Both the position numbers and the translations under genes were made by a program. The notes under the pieces were generated by a model. The model did not search any database and had not been told where the DNA came from. It saw nothing but the letters and a program-made list of their open reading frames with translations. A stretch of DNA of 64,000 nucleotides from Dorea sp. AM10-31 (GTDB lineage: Bacteria; Bacillota; Clostridia; Lachnospirales; Lachnospiraceae), in assembly GCF_003435815.1 (NCBI RefSeq), contig NZ_QTUV01000008.1:1-64000 (forward strand), given 5' to 3'. This document shows, one piece after another, positions 8,684 through 17,046 of the stretch. Within the stretch, counting starts at the first letter, position 1. Every line of letters starts with the position of its first letter.

Positions 8684-8970
8684 CGTAAGTACATAAAGTT
8701 CACCGAAATTCGTTGATGAGAACAAAGCCGGATTTATATTTATTTACAGAGAGCCTGTGGCTGGTGTGAACAGGCAATAAGTGAATCGGGATATCCTCTC
8801 TGAGAAGCAGGTTGAAAGAAAGATTAGTAAACCTCGCCGGTATCCCCCGTTACAGGGATGGCATATGTCAGTATGCGACAGAGTGTTGCAGAGATTTTCT
8901 GCAGAATCAGGGTGGTAACGCGGATAGAATTCGTCCCTCTTCAGATGAGAAGTCTGAGGAGGGATTTTTT
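8684..8970 (+). promoter_or_regulatory. T-box riboswitch leader with terminator
   Basis: A roughly 285-nt leader with T-box hallmarks. The conserved 14-base T-box sequence AGGGTGGTAACGCG is at 8909-8922. The Stem I distal arm contains GGCTGGTGTGAA closed by CCTGT/ACAGG. A 12-bp terminator (8934-8945 with 8953-8964) ends in six T. Uncharged tRNA should stabilise the antiterminator and switch on the downstream symporter gene. I could not fix the specifier codon: ATC (Ile) just before CTCTCTG is one reading and CGG (Arg) after GAAT is another. A further AT-rich hairpin directly follows the terminator. Confidence 0.9.
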
Positions 8971-9113
8971 ATATAATCAGGAGATGTAATTTCCTGTTAT
9001 ATAGAAAGCTTCCGGCAGGATATGCATTGGGGCGTACAATGATGATGTCACAGGCAACCGCCGTAGGCGTTGAAAAAATCGGTGAGCAGTATGATGAAGG
9101 AGGAATAAACAAT

Positions 9114-10139
9114 ATGAAAGCATTACAAAAAGCAAGCAAATTTTTATCAGACTACACATCGATTGTTGTAATTGCAATCGCAGTTGTGACCTTTTTTGTA
9201 CCGTCTATGATGGGATGGGTGAATCAGGCATTATTTACAGACATGGTGGCAAATAAATTTACCAGTCAGTCCGTGATCATCGGAATTATCATGTTCAGTA
9301 TGGGACTGACGTTGACAACAGAAGACTTTAAGATCCTTGCACAGAGACCATTTGATATCTGTGTGGGTGCGATCGCACAATATTTAATTATGCCATTTCT
9401 GGCATTTGCACTGACAAAAACATTGCATCTGCCGGATGGAATTGCACTTGGACTGATTCTGGTTGGCTGCTGTCCTGGTGGTGTATCATCCAATATCATG
9501 TCTTATCTGTGTGGTGGAGATGTAGCATTTTCTGTAGGAATGACAACAGTTTCCACGTTGATTTCACCGGTTATGACACCGCTGATGGTATCTTTCCTGG
9601 CAAGTGGAACAAAAATTACAATTCACGGACTTCCGATGTTTGTATCTATTATTGAAACCGTTATCTTACCGGTTGCACTTGGATTTTTATTAAACTATTT
9701 ATATGGAAAGAAGAGAATGTTCCACGAGATCCAGCAGATGATGCCTGGTGTTGCCGTGCTTGGACTCGCCTGCGTAGTCGGTGGAGTCGTATCTTCACAG
9801 GGAGATAAGTTCTTCCAGTCAGGAGCAGTTATTTTCATAGCAGTGCTTCTTCATAACGGACTTGGTTATCTGCTTGGATATGGAGCCGGAAAGCTGGTTG
9901 GCATGAATACATCAAAGAAGAGAACGATTTCTATCGAAGTCGGAATGCAGAATGCCGGACTTGCAACGAACCTTGCAACAACAACAGCTCAGTTTGCTTC
10001 CACACCGGAATCTGCAATTATCTGTGCGGTATCTTGTACATGGCACTCCATTTCCGGAACGTTACTGGCAGGAATGTTTGCAATGTATGATAAACATAAA
10101 GAAAAAGCAGCAGATGCAGTAAAAGTTAAGACAGCATAA
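9114..10139 (+). CDS. BASS-family (bile acid:sodium symporter-like) transporter
   Basis: A 341-residue protein made mostly of hydrophobic helices with BASS family marks: FSMGLTLTTEDF in the first repeat, GCCPGGVSSNIMSYL with the conserved crossover-helix glycines, and EVGMQNAGLATNLA in the second repeat. The family couples sodium uptake to import of organic anions such as bile acids, ketopantoate or 2-keto acids. Control by a T-box argues for a substrate tied to an amino acid, for example a keto or amino acid, rather than bile acids. The ATG at 9114 follows AAGGAGG by 10 bases. The same frame is open upstream to about 9027 but has no ribosome site. Confidence 0.85.
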   Translation: MKALQKASKFLSDYTSIVVIAIAVVTFFVPSMMGWVNQALFTDMVANKFTSQSVIIGIIMFSMGLTLTTEDFKILAQRPFDICVGAIAQYLIMPFLAFALTKTLHLPDGIALGLILVGCCPGGVSSNIMSYLCGGDVAFSVGMTTVSTLISPVMTPLMVSFLASGTKITIHGLPMFVSIIETVILPVALGFLLNYLYGKKRMFHEIQQMMPGVAVLGLACVVGGVVSSQGDKFFQSGAVIFIAVLLHNGLGYLLGYGAGKLVGMNTSKKRTISIEVGMQNAGLATNLATTTAQFASTPESAIICAVSCTWHSISGTLLAGMFAMYDKHKEKAADAVKVKTA

Positions 10140-10203
10140 TAGCGAGAGCAGAAATAGATTCCATGGATGCGATCAATGCGATTGAATCTTCGATGACTGC
10201 AAA

Positions 10204-10249
10204 ACGGAGAGAAACAGTAAATATAGAAGCTGTTTCGTCTCCGTTTTTT
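10204..10249 (+). terminator. Terminator after the BASS transporter gene
   Basis: A long two-part stem (10204-10217 with 10230-10244, one unpaired base) ends in a T6 tract. No gene is seen between 10140 and 10363; a TTGAAA (10294-10299) and TACAAT (10318-10323) pair, 18 apart, is the likely promoter of the nickel operon. Confidence 0.85.
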
Positions 10250-10363
10250 AATTATGCATGTGTTTTTATGTAGAAAAGAAAAATTTTTTCTGGTTGAAAA
10301 AAGGATTGTTTATCTTGTACAATAAAGGTACTGTAGAATTATCTTGGGGGAGGGAAATTATTT

Positions 10364-11428
10364 ATGCACATGTCAGATGCATTACTTTCACCGGCAGTTG
10401 GCGGTGCGATGTATGCAGTAAGTGCGGTATCAATTGCATATGCAGTACAGAAGATTAAAAAGGATGATTTGGGAGAGAAGAATCTGCCGATGATGGCAGT
10501 TGCAGGGGCATTTACTTTCGCAGCACAGATGATTAATTTTACGATTCCGGGGACTGGTTCCAGCGGACATATCGGAGGTGGAATCCTGCTGGCGGGACTG
10601 CTTGGCGGAACTCCGGCTGTAGTGACGCTGACCGCAGTTTTACTGATCCAGTGCCTGTTCTTTGCTGATGGAGGACTTCTGGCACTAGGAGCAAATATTT
10701 TTAATATGGGAGTCATTCCCTGCCTGTTTGTATGCCCGCTTATTTTCAGACCAATCTTAAGAAAAGACGTGACACATAAGAGGATTGTGATTGCTTCCGT
10801 TGTATCCTGTGTAGTGGGATTGTAACTGGGGGCTTTTTGTGTTGTTCTACAGACACTGGCATCAGGTGTGACAGAGCTGTCATTTCATACATTTGTACTG
10901 CTGATGCAGCCAATTCATCTGGCGATTGGCTTTGTGGAAGGCATTATTACAGCAGGTATTCTGAATTTTGTATACCAGATGCGTCCGGAGATTCTGACAG
11001 ATGTATTGGAAAGATTGGAGAAACCAGCAGAGAGAATAAGATACATAGAAGAATCTGATAAGGGCAGGTCTGACAGTGTGTCTGCGAAAAAAGTGATTCT
11101 GCTATTTGCAGTTCTTGCAATTTTGGTCGGTGGCGGACTGTCGTTGTATGCTTCTGCCAATCCGGATGGTCTGGAATGGTCTGTGGAGAAGACAGCAGGG
11201 ATGGCAGAGCTTAAGGAACAAGGTTCTGTGCAGAAAACACTTGGTGCTATCCAACAGAAAATATCAATCCTGCCGGATTATGATTTCAAAGACGGCAGAG
11301 GAAAAGGAACAAGCTTTGCCGGAGTAGCGGGTGCAGGAATTACCTGTCTGCTGATCGGTGCAGCAGGATGGGGAATTTCAAGAGCAAAACGTACAAAGAA
11401 TACAGGAAAAGAGAAAGCTCGGAAATAA
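10364..11428 (+). pseudogene. NikMN-type nickel/cobalt ECF transporter substrate subunit, interrupted by an in-frame stop
   Basis: The reading frame encodes a 354-codon fusion of a CbiM/NikM membrane subunit (MHMSDALLSPAVGG start, HIGGGILLAGLLGG, LLALGANIFNMG) and a C-terminal NikN/PDGLE domain (SANPDGLEWS near codon 268). Codon 154 is TAA (10823-10825). Both sides stay in the same frame and match the family without a gap: CVVGL before, LGAFCVVLQTLASG after. A single C-to-T change from CAA would produce it. CbiM's N-terminal metal-binding Met-His is intact. Unless the stop is read through, restarted (GTG 10868 has no ribosome site) or is a sequencing error, metal uptake should fail. GGGGGAGGG precedes the ATG by 10 bases. 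Confidence 0.88.
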
Positions 11429-11448
11429 ATGGAATGGGAGGCAGTGAT

Positions 11449-12249
11449 ATGGCAGACATAAGGAGTAAATTAAATATGTTATATTCCTTAGAGCAGTTGT
11501 CTTCCGGAGAAAATGCATTTAAGAAGCTGCATTCACTGGCAAAATTAATTGTCACGGCAGTCTATCTGGTGTGTGTTGCATCACTTGGGAAATATGATTT
11601 GACGAGACTTACTCTGTTTCTTGCATATCCGGTACTTATGATGGCGATGGCACAGATTCCATGGAAAATGATCTTAAAGCGGGCAGCAGTAGCAATGCCT
11701 TTTTGTATATTTGCGGGAGTGAGCAATCTTATTTTTGACAGAACCGTGATTGCATATGCCGGAAAGATTGCAGTGACCGGAGGAATGTTGTCATTTGCAA
11801 TGTTATTATGCCGGACACTGTTGTGCGTCAGTGCGATTCTGATTCTGGTAGCGGTCACACCATTTTCAGAATTAATGGATCAGTTACGCAGACTTCATAT
11901 GCCGGAACTTCTGGTGACTCTGCTGGAGATGGTTTATCGGTATATCGGAGTGCTGGTGGAAGAAGCATCCGGGATGGTGACAGCATTCCGTTTAAGAGGA
12001 AACGGTGCAAAATGGCCAGGGATTTCAGAATTTGGCTCATTTGTCGGGCAGTTATTTCTGCGCAGTGCAGACCGGGCAGAACGGATCTATCAAGCAATGC
12101 AGTGCAGGCTTTATACCTTACATGATGTACAGAAAAAAAAACCAGAATGGAAATTGTGCGATACCTTTTTTCTGATTGCGGGTGCAGGGACCTCTGTTCT
12201 GTTCAGATGGATAGATTTTACGGAAATATTAGGAGGAATTTTGCTATGA
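11449..12249 (+). CDS. ECF transporter transmembrane subunit (EcfT / CbiQ-NikQ)
   Basis: A 266-residue membrane protein with several hydrophobic helices and the EcfT cytoplasmic coupling region: FRLRGNGAKW and then the family's Ala-Arg-type motif in RIYQAMQCR near residue 222. It links the metal-binding subunit to the ATPase. The start at 11449 follows GGGAGG by 7 bases; an ATG five codons earlier overlaps that site and is less likely. Its stop overlaps the next start (ATGA at 12246-12249). It sits in a nickel operon with intact ATPase, so it could still pair with another substrate subunit encoded elsewhere. Confidence 0.88.
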   Translation: MADIRSKLNMLYSLEQLSSGENAFKKLHSLAKLIVTAVYLVCVASLGKYDLTRLTLFLAYPVLMMAMAQIPWKMILKRAAVAMPFCIFAGVSNLIFDRTVIAYAGKIAVTGGMLSFAMLLCRTLLCVSAILILVAVTPFSELMDQLRRLHMPELLVTLLEMVYRYIGVLVEEASGMVTAFRLRGNGAKWPGISEFGSFVGQLFLRSADRAERIYQAMQCRLYTLHDVQKKKPEWKLCDTFFLIAGAGTSVLFRWIDFTEILGGILL

Positions 12250-12962
12250 TAGCAATGCAGGACTGGACAGTTACATATCCGGACGGGACAATTGCAGTCG
12301 ATCATCTGAATCTTAAAATCCAGCCGGGAGAGCATCTGGCAATCATCGGGGCAAATGGAGCCGGGAAGAGTTCACTCATTCTTTCGATGGTCGGTGTGAT
12401 ACCGGGAAGCGGACGGATCCAGGTAGACGGAGTAGAGCTTAACAAAAAGAATCTGACAGAGATTCGCAAAAAAGTCGGCGTGGTATTTCAGAATCCGGAT
12501 GATCAGTTATTTTTGCCAACGATCTATGATGATGTTGCCTTTGGACCACGGAATTTGGGAATGGATGAAGAATCGGTGCGTTACCGTGTAGAGGATCGGC
12601 TGGAACTGCTTCATATTTCACATTTACGAAATAAAAGCGCACTGAAATTATCTGGTGGTGAAAAAAGGATGGCGGCTATGGCCACTGTTCTGGCAATGAA
12701 GCCGGATGTGATGGTATTTGACGAGCCGACAGCCTTTCTTGATCCGAAGTCCAGACGGAATCTGATCTGTGTATTACAGAAACTTCCGCATACAATGCTG
12801 ATCGCAACACATGATCTTACTTTTGTTGCAGAGGTCTGTCCGCGCTGCATTTTATTAAAAGAAGGCAAACTATTTGCAGATGGCCAGGCGGAAGATTTAT
12901 TATATAATAAGGAACTGATGGAATCGGCAGATGTTGAAGCAATAGGAGGACTAAACTCATGA
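12246..12962 (+). CDS. ECF transporter ATPase (EcfA / CbiO-NikO)
   Basis: A 238-residue ABC ATPase: Walker A GANGAGKSS near residue 36, Q-loop QNPDDQLF with the FQNPDDQ typical of CbiO, signature LSGGEKRM, Walker B VMVFDEPTAFLD and H-loop ATHDLTF. It energises nickel or cobalt uptake with EcfT and NikMN. The start overlaps the EcfT stop and follows AGGAGG by 9 bases; its stop overlaps the larE start. A long in-frame extension upstream would lie inside the EcfT gene and was rejected. Confidence 0.92.
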   Translation: MIAMQDWTVTYPDGTIAVDHLNLKIQPGEHLAIIGANGAGKSSLILSMVGVIPGSGRIQVDGVELNKKNLTEIRKKVGVVFQNPDDQLFLPTIYDDVAFGPRNLGMDEESVRYRVEDRLELLHISHLRNKSALKLSGGEKRMAAMATVLAMKPDVMVFDEPTAFLDPKSRRNLICVLQKLPHTMLIATHDLTFVAEVCPRCILLKEGKLFADGQAEDLLYNKELMESADVEAIGGLNS

Positions 12963-13708
12963 ATCTGACAGGATTTTTTAAAGAGAATCCTAAAATTGCA
13001 CTGGGGTTTTCCGGTGGCGTAGATTCTTCATATCTGCTTTATGCTGCAGCGCAGTGTGGCGTAGATATCAAACCGTATTTTATAAAAACAGCATTTCAGC
13101 CGGAATTTGAGCTGGAGGATGCAAGACGTTTTGCAAAACAGGTGGGTGTAGAGCTGACAGTGATTTCGCATGAGATCTTAAGCCATGAAGAAGTGGTAAA
13201 GAATCCGGCAAACCGTTGTTATTATTGCAAGACAGCGTTGTTCGGACTGTTGAAAGAAAGAGCAGTCTCGGATGGATATACTGTGTTGATCGATGGCACG
13301 AATGCATCTGATGATGTCGGAGACCGTCCGGGAATGAGAGCATTGAAGGAAATGCAGGTTCGTTCTCCGCTCAGAGAATGTGGACTGACAAAGACGGAAA
13401 TCCGCTGCCTCTCAAAAGAAGCCGGATTGTTTACCTGGAACAAACCTGCATATGCCTGTCTTGCGACAAGAATTCAGACAGGGACAGGGATTGAAGCAAA
13501 GATGTTAAAGAAAGTTGAGCATGCAGAAGGAGAACTCTTTCAGATGGGATATACTGATTTCCGCGTGCGCGTATTTCATGGCGCAGCTCGTCTGCAGTTT
13601 CAGCCGGAAGATATGATGCATGCGATTGAGAAACGAAAAGAGATCAGAGAACGGCTGGCACCGTGGTTTGACACGGTGTTACTGGATATGAAAGGCAGGG
13701 AACCGTAG
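12959..13708 (+). CDS. larE: LarE, ATP-dependent sulfur transferase for the nickel-pincer nucleotide cofactor
   Basis: A 249-residue PP-loop enzyme. SGGVDSS at 18-24 binds ATP; NRCYYCK (87-90) and KPAYACLATR with Cys167 match LarE, where the latter cysteine gives up its sulfur to the cofactor precursor in the Lactobacillus enzyme. LarE turns the two carboxylates of the LarB product into thiocarboxylates. It overlaps the ECF ATPase stop by four bases and larB by one, so uptake and cofactor genes form one unit. I see a single cysteine at the donor site, suggesting the sacrificial type rather than the three-cysteine iron-sulfur type. Confidence 0.92.
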   Translation: MNLTGFFKENPKIALGFSGGVDSSYLLYAAAQCGVDIKPYFIKTAFQPEFELEDARRFAKQVGVELTVISHEILSHEEVVKNPANRCYYCKTALFGLLKERAVSDGYTVLIDGTNASDDVGDRPGMRALKEMQVRSPLRECGLTKTEIRCLSKEAGLFTWNKPAYACLATRIQTGTGIEAKMLKKVEHAEGELFQMGYTDFRVRVFHGAARLQFQPEDMMHAIEKRKEIRERLAPWFDTVLLDMKGREP

Positions 13709-14466
13709 TGGAACAGAAAGAAGTACGCGCTTTGCTGGAACAGGTTTCCAGTGGGGAACTGGATATAGATGAAGCCATGTTAAAGCTTAAGGAAGCGCCG
13801 TTTGAGGATCTGGGATTTGCGAAGCCGGATTATCACCGGGCTCTCCGGCAGGGAATTGGAGAGGTGATCTATGGTGCAGGAAAGACGCCGGAGCAGATTC
13901 ATGATATTGTTGCATCCATGGTACAGCAGGGACAGAAAAGTATTCTGATCACCCGCATGAGCAGCGAAGCGGCGGAGGCGGTTGAACAGGATTTTCTAAT
14001 AAAATATGATAAATACAGTAGAATCGGACTGGTAGGAGAGATACCGGAGCCGGATGGAATCGGTAAGGTTGTTGTGGCGGCTGCCGGAACGAGTGATCTG
14101 CCGGTGGCAGAGGAAGCTGCACAGACAGCAGAGTGTTTCGGAAATGAAGTCATACGTCTGTATGATGTAGGTGTTGCGGGACTTCACCGTCTGCTGGCTC
14201 ATCGGGAAGAGATTATGACAGCACGGGTGATTGTTGCAGTTGCCGGGATGGAAGGTGCACTTGCATCGGTAATCGGCGGACTTGCAGACTGTCCAGTGAT
14301 CGCAGTGCCGACCAGTGTCGGCTATGGCGCAAGTTTTGGCGGCGTGTCGGCACTGCTGGCAATGTTAAATTCCTGCGCCAGCGGAGTTAGCGTTGTGAAT
14401 ATTGATAATGGATTTGGCGCCGGTTATCTGGCGAGCATGATCAATCATATGGAGGGGAAGAGATGA
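13708..14466 (+). CDS. larB: LarB, pyridinium-3,5-biscarboxylic acid mononucleotide synthase
   Basis: A 252-residue protein of the PurE-like carboxylase fold. The C-terminal half carries the nucleotide-binding glycine-rich pattern (VVAAAGTSDLPVAEEA, VIAVPTSVGYGASFGG) and a GNEV turn as in LarB. LarB carboxylates and hydrolyses nicotinic acid adenine dinucleotide as the first step of the nickel-pincer cofactor. It starts with GTG at 13708, sharing one base with the larE TAG stop; translation is probably coupled. The stop overlaps the larC start (ATGA). Confidence 0.92.
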   Translation: MEQKEVRALLEQVSSGELDIDEAMLKLKEAPFEDLGFAKPDYHRALRQGIGEVIYGAGKTPEQIHDIVASMVQQGQKSILITRMSSEAAEAVEQDFLIKYDKYSRIGLVGEIPEPDGIGKVVVAAAGTSDLPVAEEAAQTAECFGNEVIRLYDVGVAGLHRLLAHREEIMTARVIVAVAGMEGALASVIGGLADCPVIAVPTSVGYGASFGGVSALLAMLNSCASGVSVVNIDNGFGAGYLASMINHMEGKR

Positions 14467-15674
14467 AAACATTATATTTAGACTGTGGAATGGGCGCGGC
14501 AGGTGATATGTTAAGTGCCGCACTTCTGGAGCTGCATCCGGAACCGGAACAGTTTGTAAAGCGTCTAAACCGCCTTGGGATACCGAAAGTGGAATTTCAG
14601 GCAGAACCGGCAGTGAAATGTGGCATTACAGGAACGCACATGACAGTGAAAGTAGATGGCATGGAAGAAGTAAGCACAGATCACCATGAGGAAGCACACC
14701 ATTATGAGCATCATTACGGCGAACACATCCACCATCATAATATGCAGAGTATTACTGCAATCGTAGGAAATCTGGATATACAGGAAGAAGTAAAAAAAGA
14801 CATACTTGCTGTGTATGATCTGATCGCACAGGCTGAAAGCCATGTGCACGGTCGCCCGGTAGACGAAATTCATTTTCACGAAGTCGGTTCCATGGATGCA
14901 GTTGCTGATGTGACAGCAGTCTGTCTTCTGATGCATGAACTGAAACCGGAGCGTGTAGTTGCTTCTCCGGTACACGTAGGAAGCGGACATGTCCACTGCG
15001 CACACGGAATCCTTCCGGTTCCGGCACCTGCGACAGCATGGATTCTGCAAGATATTCCAACTTACGGCGGAAAGGTGAGAGGAGAGCTGTGTACACCAAC
15101 AGGAGCTGCGCTTTTAAAATATTTCGTTCAGGAATTTGGAAGCCAGCCGCCGATGCGTGTGGAAGGAATCGGTTACGGCTGTGGGCAGAAAGAATTTGAA
15201 GTAGCAAACTGTGTCCGTGCAATGTGCGGAGAAACGGCAGATAATCAGGATTATATCGTGGAACTTCGCTGTAATCTGGATGACATGACACCGGAAGCAG
15301 TTGGATTTGCAATGGAAGAGTTATTTGCAGCAGGAGCATTGGATGTATATACGACAGCAGTCGGAATGAAAAAGAACCGACCGGGAATCTTACTGACCTG
15401 TATGTGTAAGGAAAAACAGAGAGAAGAAATGATTCGGTTACTGTTTTTACATACGACAACTTTAGGAGTACGGGAATCTGTCTGCAACCGTTATACATTG
15501 AAGCGCACAATGAAGACTGAAACGACGGTATATGGCAATGTGCGGATAAAAGAAGTATCCGGCTGGGGGATAAAACGTCAGAAAGCAGAGTATGAAGATC
15601 TGGCTCGGATCGCCAGAGAACAGGAGATGCCAATCGCACAGGTGAGAGAGTGTGTGATGAAAGGAGAGGTCTGA
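14463..15674 (+). CDS. larC: LarC, nickel insertase for the pincer cofactor
   Basis: A 403-residue CTP-dependent cyclometallase that places nickel into the pincer nucleotide. It is one uninterrupted frame, unlike Lactobacillus where a frameshift joins LarC1 and LarC2. The N-terminus DCGMGAAGDM is the family signature. A His-rich stretch at about residues 75-98 (HHEEAHHYEHHYGEHIHHH) should bind nickel. HFHEVGSMDAVADV and GHVHCAHGILPVPAPAT are conserved blocks. It closes the nickel operon; no LarA racemase gene follows in the window. Confidence 0.93.
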   Translation: MKTLYLDCGMGAAGDMLSAALLELHPEPEQFVKRLNRLGIPKVEFQAEPAVKCGITGTHMTVKVDGMEEVSTDHHEEAHHYEHHYGEHIHHHNMQSITAIVGNLDIQEEVKKDILAVYDLIAQAESHVHGRPVDEIHFHEVGSMDAVADVTAVCLLMHELKPERVVASPVHVGSGHVHCAHGILPVPAPATAWILQDIPTYGGKVRGELCTPTGAALLKYFVQEFGSQPPMRVEGIGYGCGQKEFEVANCVRAMCGETADNQDYIVELRCNLDDMTPEAVGFAMEELFAAGALDVYTTAVGMKKNRPGILLTCMCKEKQREEMIRLLFLHTTTLGVRESVCNRYTLKRTMKTETTVYGNVRIKEVSGWGIKRQKAEYEDLARIAREQEMPIAQVRECVMKGEV

Positions 15675-15677
15675 TAG

Positions 15678-15944
15678 GAATTAATAGAGCTTGCAGTGAA
15701 AGAATGTCTTACAAACAGACATAAGAGAAAAGAATACATCTTGACAGATAAACTTACGATGGCATATTTTAAGAAGCAGGAAGATATCCGTCCGTTTTTT
15801 GAAAGCCAGTTAAAGGCATGCGGTGTAGATTATTTTGATTTTTATCTGATGTATGCACAGACTAAAGACATTTTTGAATATTTCAAGAAATGCAATGCAT
15901 ATGAGACTGCACTGGAATTAAAAGAAGAAAAAACGAAAGAATAG
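15678..15944 (+). pseudogene. Aldo/keto reductase fragment
   Basis: An 88-codon open stretch immediately after larC matches an internal part of a larger (4Fe-4S-type) aldo/keto reductase: YILTDKLTMAYF, then QEDIRPFFESQLKACGVDYF and FDFYLMYAQ, ending near AYETALELK. The N-terminal barrel start with the catalytic Tyr region and everything after this block are missing. It has no ribosome site, and the first possible start is a GTG at 15696. It is best read as a deletion remnant, though translation coupled to larC is possible. Confidence 0.75.
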
Positions 15945-15952
15945 GAGCTATC

Positions 15953-17008
15953 ATGGAACAGAATACAGAGAAAGTCCACAAAAGACGTGTACGATATAAA
16001 GGAAAATATCCACGGAAATATGAAGAAAAATACAAAGAATTAAATCCGGAGAAATACAAAGAAACGATTGCACATGTGATCAGCAAGGGAAATACACCTG
16101 CCGGTATGCATATATCTATCATGGTGAAAGAGATCCTGGATTTCCTTCAGATAAAGCCGGGAGAAACAGGATTTGATGCAACGCTTGGATATGGCGGGCA
16201 TACAAAGGCAATGATGGAATGTCTGAAAGGCGAAGGTCATATGTATGCGACAGATGTCGATCCGGAAGAATCAGCAAAGACAAAGAAACGTCTTGCAGAA
16301 CAGGGTTTCGGCGAAGATATCCTGACAGTAAAACTTCAGAACTTCTGTACGATTGATGAGATTGCAGAAGAAATAGGTGGTTTTGATTTTATCCTTGCGG
16401 ATCTGGGTGTTTCATCTATGCAGATCGATAATCCGAAACGAGGATTTTCTTTCCGTGCTGACGGTCCGCTGGATCTGCGGCTGAATCAGGAGAAAGGAAT
16501 CAGCGCTGCAGAGCGTTTGGATGAGATCAGCAGGGAAGAGCTTGCCGGAATGTTATATGAAAATTCTGACGAGCCATACTGTGAAGAGATTGCAAAAGCA
16601 ATTACAGATGAGATTCGCAAGGGAAACCGTGTAGATACGACTACAAAACTGCGGAAGCTTATTGCAGATACACTGGATTTTCTTCCGGAGAAGGAGAAGA
16701 AAGATACGATCCGCAAGACTTGCCAGAGAGTGTTCCAGGCACTTCGTATTGATGTAAACCGTGAGTTTGAAGTACTGTATGAATTTATGGAAAAGCTTCC
16801 AGATGCGTTAAAACCGGGAGGACGTGTAGCGATTCTTACTTTCCATTCAGGAGAAGACAAGTTGGTGAAAAAGGCTTTAAAAGCTGGATATAAAGCGGGA
16901 ATTTATTCTGATTACGCGAAAGATGTGATCCGCCCATCTGCGCAGGAGTGCGCACAGAACGGACGTGCAAGATCTACGAAGATGCGTTGGGCTATTAAAG
17001 CGCGGTAG
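15953..17008 (+). CDS. RsmH-like 16S rRNA C1402 N4-methyltransferase paralog
   Basis: A 351-residue SAM-dependent methyltransferase related to RsmH/MraW. The SAM motif is DATLGYGGHTKAM near residue 77, followed by LADLGVSSMQID, FSFRADGPLDLRLNQ and LTFHSGEDKLVK. It has a 55-residue basic, Lys/Tyr-rich N-terminal extension that usual RsmH lacks. It is not in a division and cell-wall (dcw) cluster, where the main rsmH normally sits, so it is probably a second copy. Classical RsmH N4-methylates C1402 in the ribosomal P site; whether this copy shares the target is unknown. It shares a terminator with the convergent HD gene. Confidence 0.85.
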   Translation: MEQNTEKVHKRRVRYKGKYPRKYEEKYKELNPEKYKETIAHVISKGNTPAGMHISIMVKEILDFLQIKPGETGFDATLGYGGHTKAMMECLKGEGHMYATDVDPEESAKTKKRLAEQGFGEDILTVKLQNFCTIDEIAEEIGGFDFILADLGVSSMQIDNPKRGFSFRADGPLDLRLNQEKGISAAERLDEISREELAGMLYENSDEPYCEEIAKAITDEIRKGNRVDTTTKLRKLIADTLDFLPEKEKKDTIRKTCQRVFQALRIDVNREFEVLYEFMEKLPDALKPGGRVAILTFHSGEDKLVKKALKAGYKAGIYSDYAKDVIRPSAQECAQNGRARSTKMRWAIKAR

Positions 17009-17012
17009 TTTT

Positions 17013-17046
17013 AAAAGGGGAACTATTCTTTGATGTTCCCCTTTTT
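17013..17046. terminator. Bidirectional terminator between rsmH-like and HD genes
   Basis: AAAAGGGGAAC (17013-17023) pairs with GTTCCCCTTTT (17035-17045) around an 11-base loop, with T and A runs on either side. It serves both convergent genes and overlaps the HD gene's stop. Confidence 0.88.

Noticed and set aside
9027..9113. In-frame upstream extension of the BASS transporter
   Set aside because: The frame is open and reads like protein, but it has no ribosome site while AAGGAGG precedes the ATG at 9114. It could be a fragment of a lost gene, but it is too short to call.
14752..15639. Long lower-strand open frame opposite larC
   Set aside because: A shadow of the larC reading frame with no start signal and no family features.
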